This document shows positions 16,096 through 27,103 of a DNA stretch of 64,000 nucleotides, piece after piece. Source of the stretch: an uncultured Bacilli bacterium (GTDB taxonomy: Bacteria > Bacillota_I > Bacilli_A > RF39 > UBA660). The notes beneath the pieces are model-generated. The model did no database searches. It was given only the letters and a program-made list of their open reading frames with translations, and had not been told where the DNA came from. The position numbers were made by a program, and so were the translations under genes. The stretch covers positions 1 through 64,000 of the forward strand of contig CALVSY010000002.1 of NCBI GenBank assembly GCA_944359725.1. Direction: 5' to 3'. Positions within the stretch are counted from its first letter, which is position 1. Every line of letters begins with the position of its first letter.

Positions 16096-16908
16096 TTATT
16101 CTCCATTACTATTATCATTGTCATTCTTTAAAGTACAATTAAATCCCTTATTGGTGTATGCATCCTCTAAGGTTTCTGCCGTATCACCCTTGCTTGGTTT
16201 AACGTATAAAATCGTTTGTCCATCAACAATTGTTAACTCATCAAAACCATTTTTACTATAATCGGTCTCTACGTTAAAAGTAAAACCCTCACCATTACTT
16301 TCAAAACTAACTACGTTACCGGCCGCGGATGCATTGTTTATGAAAAATGTTTCATACTGACTTTTTAAATCATCAATTACCGCTGATGAATTGTTATTTG
16401 AATTAGATATTACAACATAATTAAAATTAGTAGTTGTAATTTGCGAATTCTCATAATTAGCAGTATAAGTTACATCTTGACTTTCTGCGTCAGACTTAGA
16501 TGAATAAGTGCAAGATAACGTTCCGTAATCACCTTGTACTTTTTTTGTGGTTGTGGTATTACTTGGTTCAACATCAGTTGTTGTTCTACCAAGATTTGAT
16601 TTATTATTTATATAATAAAGTAACAAAAGTATGATAATCGCTAAGATAACTCCCAAAATGGTATAATTAGGCTTTTTACTAGACATTAAAACCTCTTTAT
16701 TAGTTATCGGATCTATTACGACCGTGTTATTTATCGCTCCATCATATAAATCATCCAAGTTAATTTCCCTTGTAACATAGTCTTTATCATCATCCATGTT
16801 ATCATTATTATCATCCATTTGTTTTAACTTTTCATCTTCATTAACTTCTTCTTTTTTTTCTTCTTCAACTTTTTTTTCTTCATTTATGTTATCTTTTTCA
16901 TCATTCAC
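16096..16908 (-). CDS. Membrane-anchored hypothetical protein with acidic N-terminal region
   Basis: 270 residues from a GTG at 16908 that has a near-perfect AAGGAGGG site nine bases upstream; an ATG at 16941 lacks one. The first 80 residues are highly charged low-complexity (runs of Glu, Lys, Asp, Asn), then one membrane helix (about 82-100), a Thr-rich linker and an exposed domain of about 140 residues. That domain (GTLSCTYSSKSDAESQDVTY and C-terminal FNCTLKN) has one Cys near each end and resembles the C-terminal domain of the gene at 20074-21399, which also ends in YKCT. Function unknown. Confidence 0.65.
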   Translation of the reverse strand: MNDEKDNINEEKKVEEEKKEEVNEDEKLKQMDDNNDNMDDDKDYVTREINLDDLYDGAINNTVVIDPITNKEVLMSSKKPNYTILGVILAIIILLLLYYINNKSNLGRTTTDVEPSNTTTTKKVQGDYGTLSCTYSSKSDAESQDVTYTANYENSQITTTNFNYVVISNSNNNSSAVIDDLKSQYETFFINNASAAGNVVSFESNGEGFTFNVETDYSKNGFDELTIVDGQTILYVKPSKGDTAETLEDAYTNKGFNCTLKNDNDNSNGE

Positions 16909-16962
16909 TTTTGTTACCCTCCTTATAATATATAATATCATAATATTTTAAAATAAAAAATA

Positions 16963-17811
16963 TTAATTACTTTTTTTGCCAATTTTTTCACCGCATTTTA
17001 CGCATGTTTCAAAACCGTTTTTTGAATTTTTTAAAATGTCATTATCTATTTTTACTGTTTTATCTTTTAGTAAAATTATAATCGTTGATCCTCCGTACAT
17101 AAAATAACCTTTTTCCATTCCTTTTTTTACATAACCTTTCTTTATGTTGTTTTTTATTTTACCTACTAATAGTGCTCCTACTTCAATATACATCACATCA
17201 CTAAAGTTTTTTGTCTTAATATAAGTACACTCTCTTTGATTTTCTTTAAAGACTTTAAAATTATCATATGAAATCGGATTAACTGAGTGAAATAAACCAT
17301 CTATTTTATAATTATCCATTATCTTTCCATCATCAATAAATACATAGCGATGAAAATCTTCTGGTGAAAGTCTAAAAACAAGTGCATAGCCATTAGTAAA
17401 AAGGCTTGATAAACGTTTGTTTTTTAAAACCGAATTAATACTATAAAAACTATTTTTAACCTTAAAAACCAAGTCCTTTGATATTTTGTGCACGGTTAAT
17501 TTACCATCACACGGACTTATTAAATGATCCATTTTTTTATCTACTATTCTTTTTCCTTTTTTTACTTTTCTTATAAAAAAGTCATTAAATGATTCATAGT
17601 TTTTATTTTCATAATCATCCATGTTTATATTATGCTTCTTTATAAATGGTTTAATAAGTATTTTTGATATTTTTAAATCAAGAAAACGTCCTGTTAGTGA
17701 AGATATCATATTACTTTTAACAATTGGTTTTAAAATTATTCTTCCAGCCTTGGTGTTATATAAAAACGATAATCCAGCATTTGGATTATCATTACAAACT
17801 TTTCTTTTCAT
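16963..17811 (-). CDS. psd: Phosphatidylserine decarboxylase
   Basis: 282 residues. Self-cleaving pyruvoyl enzyme converting phosphatidylserine to phosphatidylethanolamine. The processing site is seen as GGSTIIIL near residue 250 (Gly-Ser-Thr form of the usual LGST/GSS), and the upstream His motif RLSPEDFHRYVF is intact. A terminal CxxCGEKIG sequence is present, as in many Bacillota Psd of this type. The ATG overlaps the stop codon of pssA, so the two enzymes of PE synthesis are translationally coupled. Confidence 0.95.
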   Translation of the reverse strand: MKRKVCNDNPNAGLSFLYNTKAGRIILKPIVKSNMISSLTGRFLDLKISKILIKPFIKKHNINMDDYENKNYESFNDFFIRKVKKGKRIVDKKMDHLISPCDGKLTVHKISKDLVFKVKNSFYSINSVLKNKRLSSLFTNGYALVFRLSPEDFHRYVFIDDGKIMDNYKIDGLFHSVNPISYDNFKVFKENQRECTYIKTKNFSDVMYIEVGALLVGKIKNNIKKGYVKKGMEKGYFMYGGSTIIILLKDKTVKIDNDILKNSKNGFETCVKCGEKIGKKSN

Positions 17812-18443
17812 TATTTAATTGCCGCCAGAATAATCGCGATTTCTATCGCCGCTAAAATAGAACATATAACATACCATAATCCGGCTGGTTTTTTTATTTT
17901 TATATTTAAAACAAATAGTATTGCACTTGCAAGCATAACAAGTGGATATGCTTTTATGAAAATTGCATCACTAAGGAAAATTAATATATTATAAGTAAAT
18001 GGTAAAATAATCGCAATGCTAGTTACAGGAAGTCCGTGATAATACGTTACGTTTTCTTTCTTTTTCTTAGAAAACAAGCTTTTTTCTTCAGTTAAAACGT
18101 TAAAGTAAGCAAGTCTTATAACCGCTGCTAAAATGTATATTACGTATATTACAATGTTTATTTTGCTGGTAAAACCCATGCAAATTCCAATTATTACTGG
18201 AAAAACACCAAATGATACCGTATCAACTAAAGAATCTATTTGAATACCAAACTTCTTTTCCTCATCAGTTCTTTTGCAAGCTCTTGCAACAGTACCATCA
18301 AACATGTCACAAACCCCCGATAAAACAAGACACATAATTGATGCAGGAATAAAACCTTTAAAGGCAAAAACCATGCCAACCACTGCAAAAGCAAGACCAA
18401 TGTAAGTTAAAATAACTGATGCACCATAAAAACCTATAAACAT
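17811..18443 (-). CDS. pssA: CDP-diacylglycerol-serine O-phosphatidyltransferase
   Basis: 210 residues with several membrane helices. The CDP-alcohol phosphotransferase signature is visible as CDMFDGTVARAC...FGIQIDSLVDTVSFG (D-G-x2-A-R-x8-G-x3-D-x3-D pattern, about 46-70). It makes phosphatidylserine, the substrate of Psd encoded next. AAGGAG lies before the ATG. Together the pair shows that this cell makes phosphatidylethanolamine. Confidence 0.95.
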   Translation of the reverse strand: MFIGFYGASVILTYIGLAFAVVGMVFAFKGFIPASIMCLVLSGVCDMFDGTVARACKRTDEEKKFGIQIDSLVDTVSFGVFPVIIGICMGFTSKINIVIYVIYILAAVIRLAYFNVLTEEKSLFSKKKKENVTYYHGLPVTSIAIILPFTYNILIFLSDAIFIKAYPLVMLASAILFVLNIKIKKPAGLWYVICSILAAIEIAIILAAIK

Positions 18444-18508
18444 CTCTATCTACTCCTTATTACTATATCGTATGCTCTAATTATACCATAATTAAAAATT
18501 TATAGAAA

Positions 18509-18538
18509 CAAAAAGAAGACATTAATCTTCCTTTTTTT
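18509..18538 (-). terminator. Terminator at the lysS 3' end
   Basis: GAAGA-CATTAA-TCTTC hairpin overlapping the lysS stop codon, with A/T runs on both sides; on the minus strand it is followed by CTTTTTG. Confidence 0.65.
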
Positions 18539-20018
18539 CATTTGTGTTTTTTGAATCAGGTTTCATAAGTGGGAATAACACAACGTCCCTTATAGATGGT
18601 TGATCATATATTAACATCATAAGTCTGTCTATTCCAAAACCTAAACCAGAAATCGGAGGCATACCTTGTTCCATGGCAAGCATGAATCCCTCATCTAGAT
18701 CCATCGTCTCATCATCACCTTGAGCCTTAGCCTTTAACTGATCTTCAAAGGTTTTTCTTTGTGTAATTGGATTAACAAGCTCTGAGTATGCTTTACATAG
18801 TTCGCATCCACAAGCAACAACTTGGAATACATCAATTAATCTATCATCATTATCATTTCTTCTTGCAAGTGGAATAAGCATTGCTGGATAATTATACATG
18901 ATGGTAGGCTGAACTATGTTTTCTCTTATTTTCTTTTTATATACAAAATCAACTATTTGACTTACTGATTTATAATCTTCTAAATCTTCATAAGAAAATA
19001 ACTTACGCTCTACTATCTTATCTTTTAACTCTTTCGGATCTTCTACGTCTAAAAAGTCAAAACCAAAAATCTTTTTCATTTCTTCAGTATAATTAATCTT
19101 ATCCCAATCATCTTTTCCAAAATCAAGGGTTACACCTTGATACTCTACTTTCGTAGTACCTAACAATTCCATTAATAAAGATTTTATAAAGTCCTGATAA
19201 AACCTCATGTTATCTTCAAAGTTCCAGTAAGATGCATACCACTCTACCTGAGTAAATTCTTGTAAGTGTTGTGGATCCATTCCTTCGTTTCTAAAACACT
19301 TAGCAACTTCATAAACACGATCATATCCCGCTGCGATACACTGTTTTAAATAAGTTTCAGGTGCGATTCTTAAATTACAGTCTAAATCAAGTGCGTTATG
19401 ATGTGTGTAAAAAGGTTTTGCAGCAGCACCACAAACAGCCGTTTGTAAAATAGGTGTTTCAACTTCTAAAAATCCATGTTCGTTTAAATACTTATGAATA
19501 AAAGCATATAACTTACTTCTTCCTAAAAATACTCTTCTTGATTCTTCGTTAGTAATTAAATCAACATATCTTTGTCTATACTTTAACTCCGTATCAACAA
19601 GCCCGTGAAACTTCTCAGGTAAAGGTCTTAATGCTTTTCCTAAGAAAGTAAACGAATGAACTCTTAAGGTTTTTTCACCAGTTTGAGTTGTAAATACCTC
19701 ACCTTCTGCACCAATAAAATCACCGGTATCAATTTGTTTTTTAAAAAATGTGTATTTTTCTTCACCTAAAAGATCTATTTTAAACTCAAGCTGCATGTCA
19801 CCTTCTAAATCACGGATTTTAGCAAAACTTAATTTTCCCATCTTTCTCATGAAAATAAGTCTACCAGCTAGTTTTACGTCTTTTACTCCGTCTTCTAATA
19901 CCTTAGCTTCTTTTAGTGTATGCGTTCTTTTAAAACTATCAGGATAAGGATTACATACTTTCTTTATTTCATCTAACTTTTCTCTTCTTACTATTTCTTG
20001 CTCAGTTAATTCTCTCAC
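18522..20018 (-). CDS. lysS: Lysyl-tRNA synthetase, class II
   Basis: 498 residues, normal length. N-terminal OB-fold (about 45-150), then motif 1, motif 2 (YEVAKCFRNEGMDPQHLQEFTQVEWYASY) and motif 3 (GLGFGIDRLMMLIYDQPSIRDVVLFP). Charges tRNA-Lys. It starts at a GTG with GGGAG upstream. A mild peculiarity is a roughly 17-residue cysteine-containing insertion VVACGCELCKAYSELVNP near the substrate region. Monocistronic by position. Confidence 0.96.
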   Translation of the reverse strand: MRELTEQEIVRREKLDEIKKVCNPYPDSFKRTHTLKEAKVLEDGVKDVKLAGRLIFMRKMGKLSFAKIRDLEGDMQLEFKIDLLGEEKYTFFKKQIDTGDFIGAEGEVFTTQTGEKTLRVHSFTFLGKALRPLPEKFHGLVDTELKYRQRYVDLITNEESRRVFLGRSKLYAFIHKYLNEHGFLEVETPILQTAVCGAAAKPFYTHHNALDLDCNLRIAPETYLKQCIAAGYDRVYEVAKCFRNEGMDPQHLQEFTQVEWYASYWNFEDNMRFYQDFIKSLLMELLGTTKVEYQGVTLDFGKDDWDKINYTEEMKKIFGFDFLDVEDPKELKDKIVERKLFSYEDLEDYKSVSQIVDFVYKKKIRENIVQPTIMYNYPAMLIPLARRNDNDDRLIDVFQVVACGCELCKAYSELVNPITQRKTFEDQLKAKAQGDDETMDLDEGFMLAMEQGMPPISGLGFGIDRLMMLIYDQPSIRDVVLFPLMKPDSKNTNEKKED

Positions 20019-20073
20019 TTAAATTCACTCCCTTGCATTTAATTATATCATAATTATTAAAATAATAAAGCTT

Positions 20074-21399
20074 TTATTTACTTGGCGTACATTTATAACC
20101 TTCATCTTCTAAATTAGATATTAAAGAACTATAAGTTAATTTAGAATCTATCTTAAAATAACTAATTGGCATTAAATCCTGATTAATATCATCAACCTTA
20201 TCAAAATTAATAAGTTCAAAATCCAAATATCCATTTACTTTAAAATGATCATCACTTACCTCATAAACGTAAGTGAACCCTGGCATACCATTAGAATTAA
20301 TAACCGCAAGTAATTTTTCATCTTTTACATAATTAATTTGTGGCTTAAACTCATCGGTCAAAGCCTTGTAATTATAATCAGATTCAACGTATAAAATTTT
20401 ATCCTTCTTATAAGTTATTTTATATTCATCAGTGTATTCATAACCTACGTCCTTCGCACTTTGAGAACAAACCGTAACCTTACTTACTCCAAAAACGTAA
20501 TTTACCAAAACATAAATCAAAACAAAACCAATTAAAAATCCAACTACAAAATAAATTATAATTCTCTTTAATGAGAAAAAGTTTTTACTAGTTTTTTCTT
20601 TAGATTGATCAGACTTAGCATTATCTAATGCCGGGTTGATATTTATATTGTTTTTAGAGGATTCATTAAATTCTTGTACTTTATTATTTACTATATTATT
20701 ATCATTATTAATAGTATTTTGATTAAAGGCAGCATTTATATCATTAACATCATATTGAAAATCAGGAAAAAACGCTTGGTCTTGATTATTAATTTCATTA
20801 TTGCCTAAATTAGAAGCGTTAAATTCATTATTAACATAAGGGGAAAAACCATTATTTTCATTATTTAAGCTGTCATTGTTATTACTATTTAAAGTATTAT
20901 TATTTATGTTATTACCATTTAAAGTATTATTAGTTGTATTAAAAGTATTATTATTACTTAAAGCGTTATTGGTATTATTAAAAACATCATTATTATTAAA
21001 TGCGTTATTAGAATTATTTAAAACATCATTACTATTAAATGCATTATTAGTACTATTAAAAGCATCATTATTACTTAAAGCGTTATTATTAGAATTATCT
21101 AAAACATCATTATTTAAAAAACTATTATTGCTTCCATTTAAATCATTATTATAAATTATATTTTCATTTTTATCTGATATTTTATTATAGGGCATATCTT
21201 TAGGTACATCAGATAAATCATTAATATTTTTGTTTTCAACCTTTTTAAAATCAGCATCTACGTAATTACTAACTAGTTTAATGCTTTCTTGATCATTATC
21301 TTCTTTTTTTATATTACTATTAGGTACGTCTATTTCTATAGAATCAGAACCAAAAATATCATCTAACGCGTTTTTTAAATCCCTATCTTTATTGTTCAT
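20074..21399 (-). CDS. Asn-rich repeat membrane protein
   Basis: 441 residues. An acidic N-terminus (1-85), then a low-complexity region (about 86-250) dominated by Asn and containing a 13-residue tandem repeat (consensus NNAxxxNDxFNNT), one membrane helix (about 283-306, IIIYFVVGFLIGFVLIYVLV) and an exposed C-terminal domain of about 130 residues with Cys near both ends (VCSQSAKD, YKCTPSK). With the gene at 16096-16908 it shares the order charged/low-complexity cytosolic region, single helix, exposed domain ending in a Cys. No named family. AAGGGG site before the ATG. Confidence 0.65.
   Translation of the reverse strand: MNNKDRDLKNALDDIFGSDSIEIDVPNSNIKKEDNDQESIKLVSNYVDADFKKVENKNINDLSDVPKDMPYNKISDKNENIIYNNDLNGSNNSFLNNDVLDNSNNNALSNNDAFNSTNNAFNSNDVLNNSNNAFNNNDVFNNTNNALSNNNTFNTTNNTLNGNNINNNTLNSNNNDSLNNENNGFSPYVNNEFNASNLGNNEINNQDQAFFPDFQYDVNDINAAFNQNTINNDNNIVNNKVQEFNESSKNNININPALDNAKSDQSKEKTSKNFFSLKRIIIYFVVGFLIGFVLIYVLVNYVFGVSKVTVCSQSAKDVGYEYTDEYKITYKKDKILYVESDYNYKALTDEFKPQINYVKDEKLLAVINSNGMPGFTYVYEVSDDHFKVNGYLDFELINFDKVDDINQDLMPISYFKIDSKLTYSSLISNLEDEGYKCTPSK
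20860..21129 (-). repeat. 39-bp tandem coding repeat (13-residue Asn-rich units)
   Basis: Five or so consecutive 13-codon units, including NNALSNNDAFNST, NNAFNSNDVLNNS, NNAFNNNDVFNNT and NNALSNNNTFNTT, occur in one reading frame. Units differ mostly at Ser/Asn/Thr positions. Repeats of this sort can change copy number by slippage. Confidence 0.7.
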
Positions 21400-21496
21400 A
21401 ATACCCCTTCCTCATACTTATATAGTATAACATAACAAGCGTTTTTCATCAATAAAAAGACATTTTATAAGATACAATGCTTAATCATGAATTATG

Positions 21497-21535
21497 TAAA
21501 AAGACATTAACGTTTTTAATATTAATGTCTTTTAA
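21497..21535 (-). terminator. Intrinsic terminator
   Basis: AAAAGACATTAA and TTAATGTCTTTT form a 12-bp stem directly after the stop of the gene at 21540, followed by U residues on the minus strand. Confidence 0.75.
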
Positions 21536-21539
21536 AATA

Positions 21540-21989
21540 TTATTTAAGTATCTTGTTAATTTTCCTTAATTCGTTTTCATATTTTTTTATACTATCATCT
21601 ACGTATTTTTTTCCGCCAGAAAAAATAGGCTCAAAATCAATATAATCATTTTCTTTTGTTATTGAAATAAGATAATTTAAAAACGTTTTCATATCGACTT
21701 TAGAATCATACTTGTTTTCTTTTACATCAATTATTATTAATGATAACCTTAATATTTCATCAGTAAGTGTTTTGTTTAACTCTAAGATATCGTAATCCAA
21801 GGCATTTTTAAATTCTATCAAAGCTGATATAATTAAAGCCCTATAATACTCCATACAAAGTGAATTAAAAACTTCTAAATCACCTTTTTTACTTTCCGCT
21901 AGCTCATTTATTTTTTTAATCATTTTATTATACTCTAATAAATCAGTATCTAATTTCTCTTTCATCTTTTCATATTGATATAAATTCAT
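21540..21989 (-). CDS. Hypothetical protein
   Basis: 149 residues, predicted mostly helical and soluble, rich in Leu, Lys, Asp and Glu. No family recognised and no catalytic motif. GAAGG site before the ATG; it has its own terminator and is separated by about 60 bp from the DUF421 gene upstream, so it could be cotranscribed with it. Confidence 0.6.
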   Translation of the reverse strand: MNLYQYEKMKEKLDTDLLEYNKMIKKINELAESKKGDLEVFNSLCMEYYRALIISALIEFKNALDYDILELNKTLTDEILRLSLIIIDVKENKYDSKVDMKTFLNYLISITKENDYIDFEPIFSGGKKYVDDSIKKYENELRKINKILK

Positions 21990-22049
21990 AGTAAACCTTC
22001 TTTCGTTTAGTTATACTATCATATTTATAAATAGAATTCAACACTTCTT

Positions 22050-22694
22050 TTACTTATTTACCTCATCCTTTTTTATTATATAAAGTTCACCATTTTTACT
22101 AAATGCGTAAAAAACATCCGAAACTTTAATTTTTTTATCTACCAATATGTCAAGTAACCATTTCTTTGTTTTGTTTATACTATACAAATTATCAAATTCT
22201 ACTTCTCCATCTACTATAACTGGAAGTGGATATGTTTTTTTATCTTTGTCATCTTTTTTAAAGACTGATAATTTACCATTTATCTCTAAAATAGCGTAAT
22301 CAACTTCATCTAGTGATCTTACGTCTTTTTCTCTTAACTGAAGCAAAAGATCATCAAGGGTGTATCTTTGCTCCACCATGTTTTTAAAATTAACGATTCC
22401 CTTTTTTATTATTACAACGGGTCGTCCATCAATAAACCTTCTAAATTTAGAACTTTTAAGAGATACTTTTGATATTATTACTTGTAAAACAACAAGTACT
22501 AATGCTGGCACCAAACTAAAAAAGAAATTTGCCTTGTTTTCAAGTGCCATGGCAACTAACTCCGCGATTAAGATAAACACAACTAAATCAAAGGTTCCTA
22601 GTTGTCCTACTTCTCTTTTTCCCATTATTCTAAATATTAACGCAACAAGTAAATATATAATAATAGTTTTTACAATTATTATTAAAACAGACAT
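22050..22694 (-). CDS. DUF421 membrane protein (YetF/YrbG type)
   Basis: 214 residues: three membrane helices in the first 80 residues (with GKREVGQLGTFDLVVFILIAELV, the family hallmark), then the cytosolic DUF421 domain with the conserved FRRFIDGRPVVIIKKG and YTLDDLLLQLREKDVRSLDEV. Related proteins in spore-formers have roles in the envelope, but the function is not clear here. GGTGAT site before the ATG. Confidence 0.88.
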   Translation of the reverse strand: MSVLIIIVKTIIIYLLVALIFRIMGKREVGQLGTFDLVVFILIAELVAMALENKANFFFSLVPALVLVVLQVIISKVSLKSSKFRRFIDGRPVVIIKKGIVNFKNMVEQRYTLDDLLLQLREKDVRSLDEVDYAILEINGKLSVFKKDDKDKKTYPLPVIVDGEVEFDNLYSINKTKKWLLDILVDKKIKVSDVFYAFSKNGELYIIKKDEVNK

Positions 22695-22766
22695 ATCATC
22701 ACCAATATTATTATGATATTAATCATAATTTTGTATTCAAATAATATATTTAATTAGAGGTGAAAC

Positions 22767-24277
<1,511 letters not shown>

Positions 24278-24287
24278 TTATAACATA

Positions 24288-24316
24288 ATAAAAAGCATTT
24301 ATCAAAAATGCTTTTT
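24288..24316 (-). terminator. Intrinsic terminator
   Basis: AAAAAGCATTT-ATCAA-AAATGCTTTTT stem overlapping the end of the 53-residue gene, with U-rich flanks; it separates the queA group from tgt. Confidence 0.75.
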
Positions 24317-24476
24317 AAGTTGCTAATCTACCAATTTTATTTCTTACTTTTTTATTCGAATTAAACTTATGGTGTCTGTTTATCTGTTTTTTTATATATA
24401 CCGTATCATTACTGTTTGGAATTTTATACTTATTATAACCGCTTTTAATACTATCATTATCAGCGTATTTTTTCAT
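24315..24476 (-). CDS. Small basic protein, 53 residues
   Basis: ATG at 24476, stop TAA at 24315-24317. AAAGGAAAAG lies about eight bases upstream, inside the last codons of the preceding gene, and only four bases separate the genes, so they are likely coupled. The product is strongly basic (many Lys/Arg/Asn, pattern KKQINRHHKFNSNKKVRNK) and may bind nucleic acid, but no family is recognised. The terminator follows immediately, as expected for the last gene of an operon. Confidence 0.65.
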   Translation of the reverse strand: MKKYADNDSIKSGYNKYKIPNSNDTVYIKKQINRHHKFNSNKKVRNKIGRLAT

Positions 24477-24480
24477 TAAG

Positions 24481-24978
24481 TTACTTTTCCTTTCTTTTTA
24501 ATAATCTTTTTTTAGCATACAAAAGCGCTTTTTGCTCCTTTTTATTTTCATTCATTTTATCTTTAAGTTGTAATTCTGCGTGTTTAATAAATGGTTTAGA
24601 TATTTTTACTAAGTTAACATCATCTTTTAAATTTTGTTTTATTATTCTTAAACGATTTTGTACGTCCTTTATCTCATTTAAAAATAAAGTATTTGGATTT
24701 ATATTTAAATGCATTGTTATTGAATCATCAAGATCATTTAAAATGCACATGTAAGATGGAAAGTCATAGTAAAAATTTTTCTTATCAGCTGATATTACAT
24801 TATATTCATAAAGTTTATCTAATATTACATTGTGAAAACACATTCTAGATAGTATTTCTTTATTATACATTTCCATTGTTTCATAATTGATTGATATTGC
24901 TTTACTCACTTGATCCATATCAAGATAATTAATACCTTCTTCTTTTCTTAATTTCTCTAAAGTATTTTTATATAGCAT
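24481..24978 (-). CDS. Hypothetical helical protein
   Basis: 165 residues, soluble, with a very basic C-terminus (KKRLLKRKEK). No family recognised. It sits 14 bases downstream of queA and directly upstream of the 53-residue basic gene; an AGGAGG site lies inside the intergenic spacer. The tight packing suggests the queA operon includes all three. Confidence 0.65.
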   Translation of the reverse strand: MLYKNTLEKLRKEEGINYLDMDQVSKAISINYETMEMYNKEILSRMCFHNVILDKLYEYNVISADKKNFYYDFPSYMCILNDLDDSITMHLNINPNTLFLNEIKDVQNRLRIIKQNLKDDVNLVKISKPFIKHAELQLKDKMNENKKEQKALLYAKKRLLKRKEK

Positions 24979-24992
24979 TTTATCCTCCTGTT

Positions 24993-26015
24993 TTATTTTA
25001 TGAACATACAGTCTCCAAATGAGAAAAACCTGTATTTTTCTGATACCGCATGGCGATATGCATTAAGCACGTTATCCTTACCTGCCAAAGCACTAACAAG
25101 CATTATAAGAGTTGATTTTGGTAAGTGAAAATTAGTAAGTAAACAGTCTATACCTTTAAATTTATATCCTGGATAAATAAATATTTTAGTATTTCCAGAT
25201 TGTTCTTTAAAGTGACCATTATCATCCGCTACCGTTTCTAATACTCTAGTTGTAGTCGTTCCAATAGCAATTATTCTTTTACCGTTTTGTCTTGTTTCAT
25301 TAAGAAGGTTTGCAACATCGCAAGATAAAATGTAATATTCTGAATGCATATCATGCTTTGTTACATCTTCTACAACTACCGGTCTAAACGTTCCGAGTCC
25401 AACATGAAGTGTTACATAAGCGACGTTTACACCTTTTTCTTTTATCTTATTTAAATATTCTTTAGTAAAGTGAAGACCTGCCGTTGGGGCTGCTGCACTT
25501 CCTAAGTTTTTAGCATAAACAGTTTGGTATCTTGATTTATCTTCTAGCTTTTCAGTTATGTATGGAGGAAGTGGCATTTGTCCTAGTTTTTCTAATATCT
25601 CAAGAAAAATACCATCATAAATAAACTTGTAATGTCTTATGCCATCATCTAGTACTTTTGTACAAACACATGATAAATCATCAGAAAAACTAACGATGGT
25701 GCCTTCTTTTATTCTTTTAGCAGGTTTAGTTAAACACTCCCAAGTATCATCACCTAAATCCTTTAACATTAAAACCTCTATTACTGCACCAGTTTCTTTT
25801 TTATGACCAATTAACCTTGCGGGAATTACCTTGGTATCATTTAAAACGATGGTGTCACCTGGATTTAAATAATCAATTAAATCCGTGAATTTCTTATCTT
25901 CAAACTTTCCCGTTATTTTATCTAATACCATCATTTTAGATGCATCACGCTTTTTTAAAGGTGTTTGTGCAATTAACTCTTTAGGTAAATAATAATCAAA
26001 ATCATCCGTCTTCAT
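24993..26015 (-). CDS. queA: S-adenosylmethionine:tRNA ribosyltransferase-isomerase
   Basis: 340 residues. Makes epoxyqueuosine in tRNA from preQ1 and SAM. Typical family blocks are visible: [57 protein letters not shown] and [19 protein letters not shown]. The ATG at 26015 follows a GGAGG site at seven bases; the TTG five codons earlier overlaps that site and is unlikely. With tgt it shows a queuosine pathway that at least uses imported or made preQ1. Confidence 0.96.
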   Translation of the reverse strand: MKTDDFDYYLPKELIAQTPLKKRDASKMMVLDKITGKFEDKKFTDLIDYLNPGDTIVLNDTKVIPARLIGHKKETGAVIEVLMLKDLGDDTWECLTKPAKRIKEGTIVSFSDDLSCVCTKVLDDGIRHYKFIYDGIFLEILEKLGQMPLPPYITEKLEDKSRYQTVYAKNLGSAAAPTAGLHFTKEYLNKIKEKGVNVAYVTLHVGLGTFRPVVVEDVTKHDMHSEYYILSCDVANLLNETRQNGKRIIAIGTTTTRVLETVADDNGHFKEQSGNTKIFIYPGYKFKGIDCLLTNFHLPKSTLIMLVSALAGKDNVLNAYRHAVSEKYRFFSFGDCMFIK

Positions 26016-26035
26016 CAAATATTCCTCCAAACAAA

Positions 26036-26062
26036 AAATAAGTACTTTATGAGTACTTATTA
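26036..26062 (-). terminator. Terminator after ruvB
   Basis: AATAAGTACT-TTATG-AGTACTTATT stem followed by TTTTTTG on the minus strand. Confidence 0.75.
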
Positions 26063-26075
26063 TAGTTTATTTTAC

Positions 26076-27092
26076 TTAAAAATGCAATTGTTCTTTAGCT
26101 TCTTTCTTATCAATCTTTAGATGCTTATACGCTTTTTCAGTTACCACACGCCCTCTTGGTGTTCTTTTTAAGTATCCTATTTGTAAAAGATAAGGTTCTG
26201 ATACGTCTTCAATCGTTGATACTTCCTCACCAATCGATGCCGCAACCGCTTCTATTCCAACTGGGCCACCGTTGAATTTATAGATAATTGCTTTTAAAAG
26301 TTCATAATCAGTTTCATCAAGTCCTAGTTTATCAACTTTCAAAGCATCTAATGCATATTTAGTTATTTCAAGCGTGATGTTACCATCTGATTTAACAAGG
26401 GCAAAATCACTTACTCTTTTAAGAAGTCTGTTTGCAATACGAGGCGTTCTACGGCATCTGTTAGCAAGTTCTTTTGCAGCAGCCTCTTCTATTTGTAAAT
26501 CAAGCACTCTTGCACTTCTTTTAATTATTTCAGTTATTTCTTCTTCTGTATAATAATTAAGTTTAGATATTATTCCAAAACGATCTCTTAAAGGGGCTGA
26601 TAAATCACCTGCTCTTGTTGTTGCACCAATTAATGTAAAGTGAGGTAAATCAATTCTTATATTTCTGTTAGATCCTTCTCCCCCTACTATTATGTCTAAA
26701 GTAAAATCCTCCATCGCTGAATAAAGTATTTCTTCAACAAACCTTGGAATACGGTGTATCTCATCAATAAATAAAACGTCACCTTCTTCTAGTGATGATA
26801 AAATTGCAGCTAAATCACCCGTTTTTTCAATTGAAGGACCTGATGCCGTTTTAATGTTTGTTCCTAATTCATTTGCAATAATATAAGATAAAGTTGTTTT
26901 ACCTAATCCTGGAGGTCCATATAAAAGCACGTGATCAAGCGTTTGCCCGCGCATTTTAGCAGCCTCTATAAAAATTCTTATGTTTTCTTTTATGTCCTTT
27001 TGACCAATGTATTCATCTAAAGTTTGAGGTCTTATCGTTGATTCAAAACTATCTTCTAATAATTTTTCTTGAGAAATTATTCTATCGTCCAT
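26076..27092 (-). CDS. ruvB: Holliday junction branch migration ATPase RuvB
   Basis: 338 residues, full length. AAA+ ATPase driving branch migration with RuvA. Walker [12 protein letters not shown] (about 60-70), Walker B LFIDEIHR, sensor 1 [18 protein letters not shown] with the arginine finger, and the C-terminal winged-helix DNA-binding domain ([18 protein letters not shown]). Follows ruvA by 11 bases. Confidence 0.98.
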   Translation of the reverse strand: MDDRIISQEKLLEDSFESTIRPQTLDEYIGQKDIKENIRIFIEAAKMRGQTLDHVLLYGPPGLGKTTLSYIIANELGTNIKTASGPSIEKTGDLAAILSSLEEGDVLFIDEIHRIPRFVEEILYSAMEDFTLDIIVGGEGSNRNIRIDLPHFTLIGATTRAGDLSAPLRDRFGIISKLNYYTEEEITEIIKRSARVLDLQIEEAAAKELANRCRRTPRIANRLLKRVSDFALVKSDGNITLEITKYALDALKVDKLGLDETDYELLKAIIYKFNGGPVGIEAVAASIGEEVSTIEDVSEPYLLQIGYLKRTPRGRVVTEKAYKHLKIDKKEAKEQLHF

Positions 27093-27103
27093 AAAATCAT
27101 CCT

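Noticed and set aside
20860-21129. Regular 39-bp repeats suggestive of a CRISPR-like array
   Set aside because: Repeats are contiguous, keep one reading frame and encode Asn-rich units; there are no unique spacers and no cas genes.
20876-21154. Plus-strand 92-codon Leu-rich ORF
   Set aside because: It is the complement of the Asn-rich repeats (AAT/AAC read as ATT/GTT/TTA), without a ribosome site.
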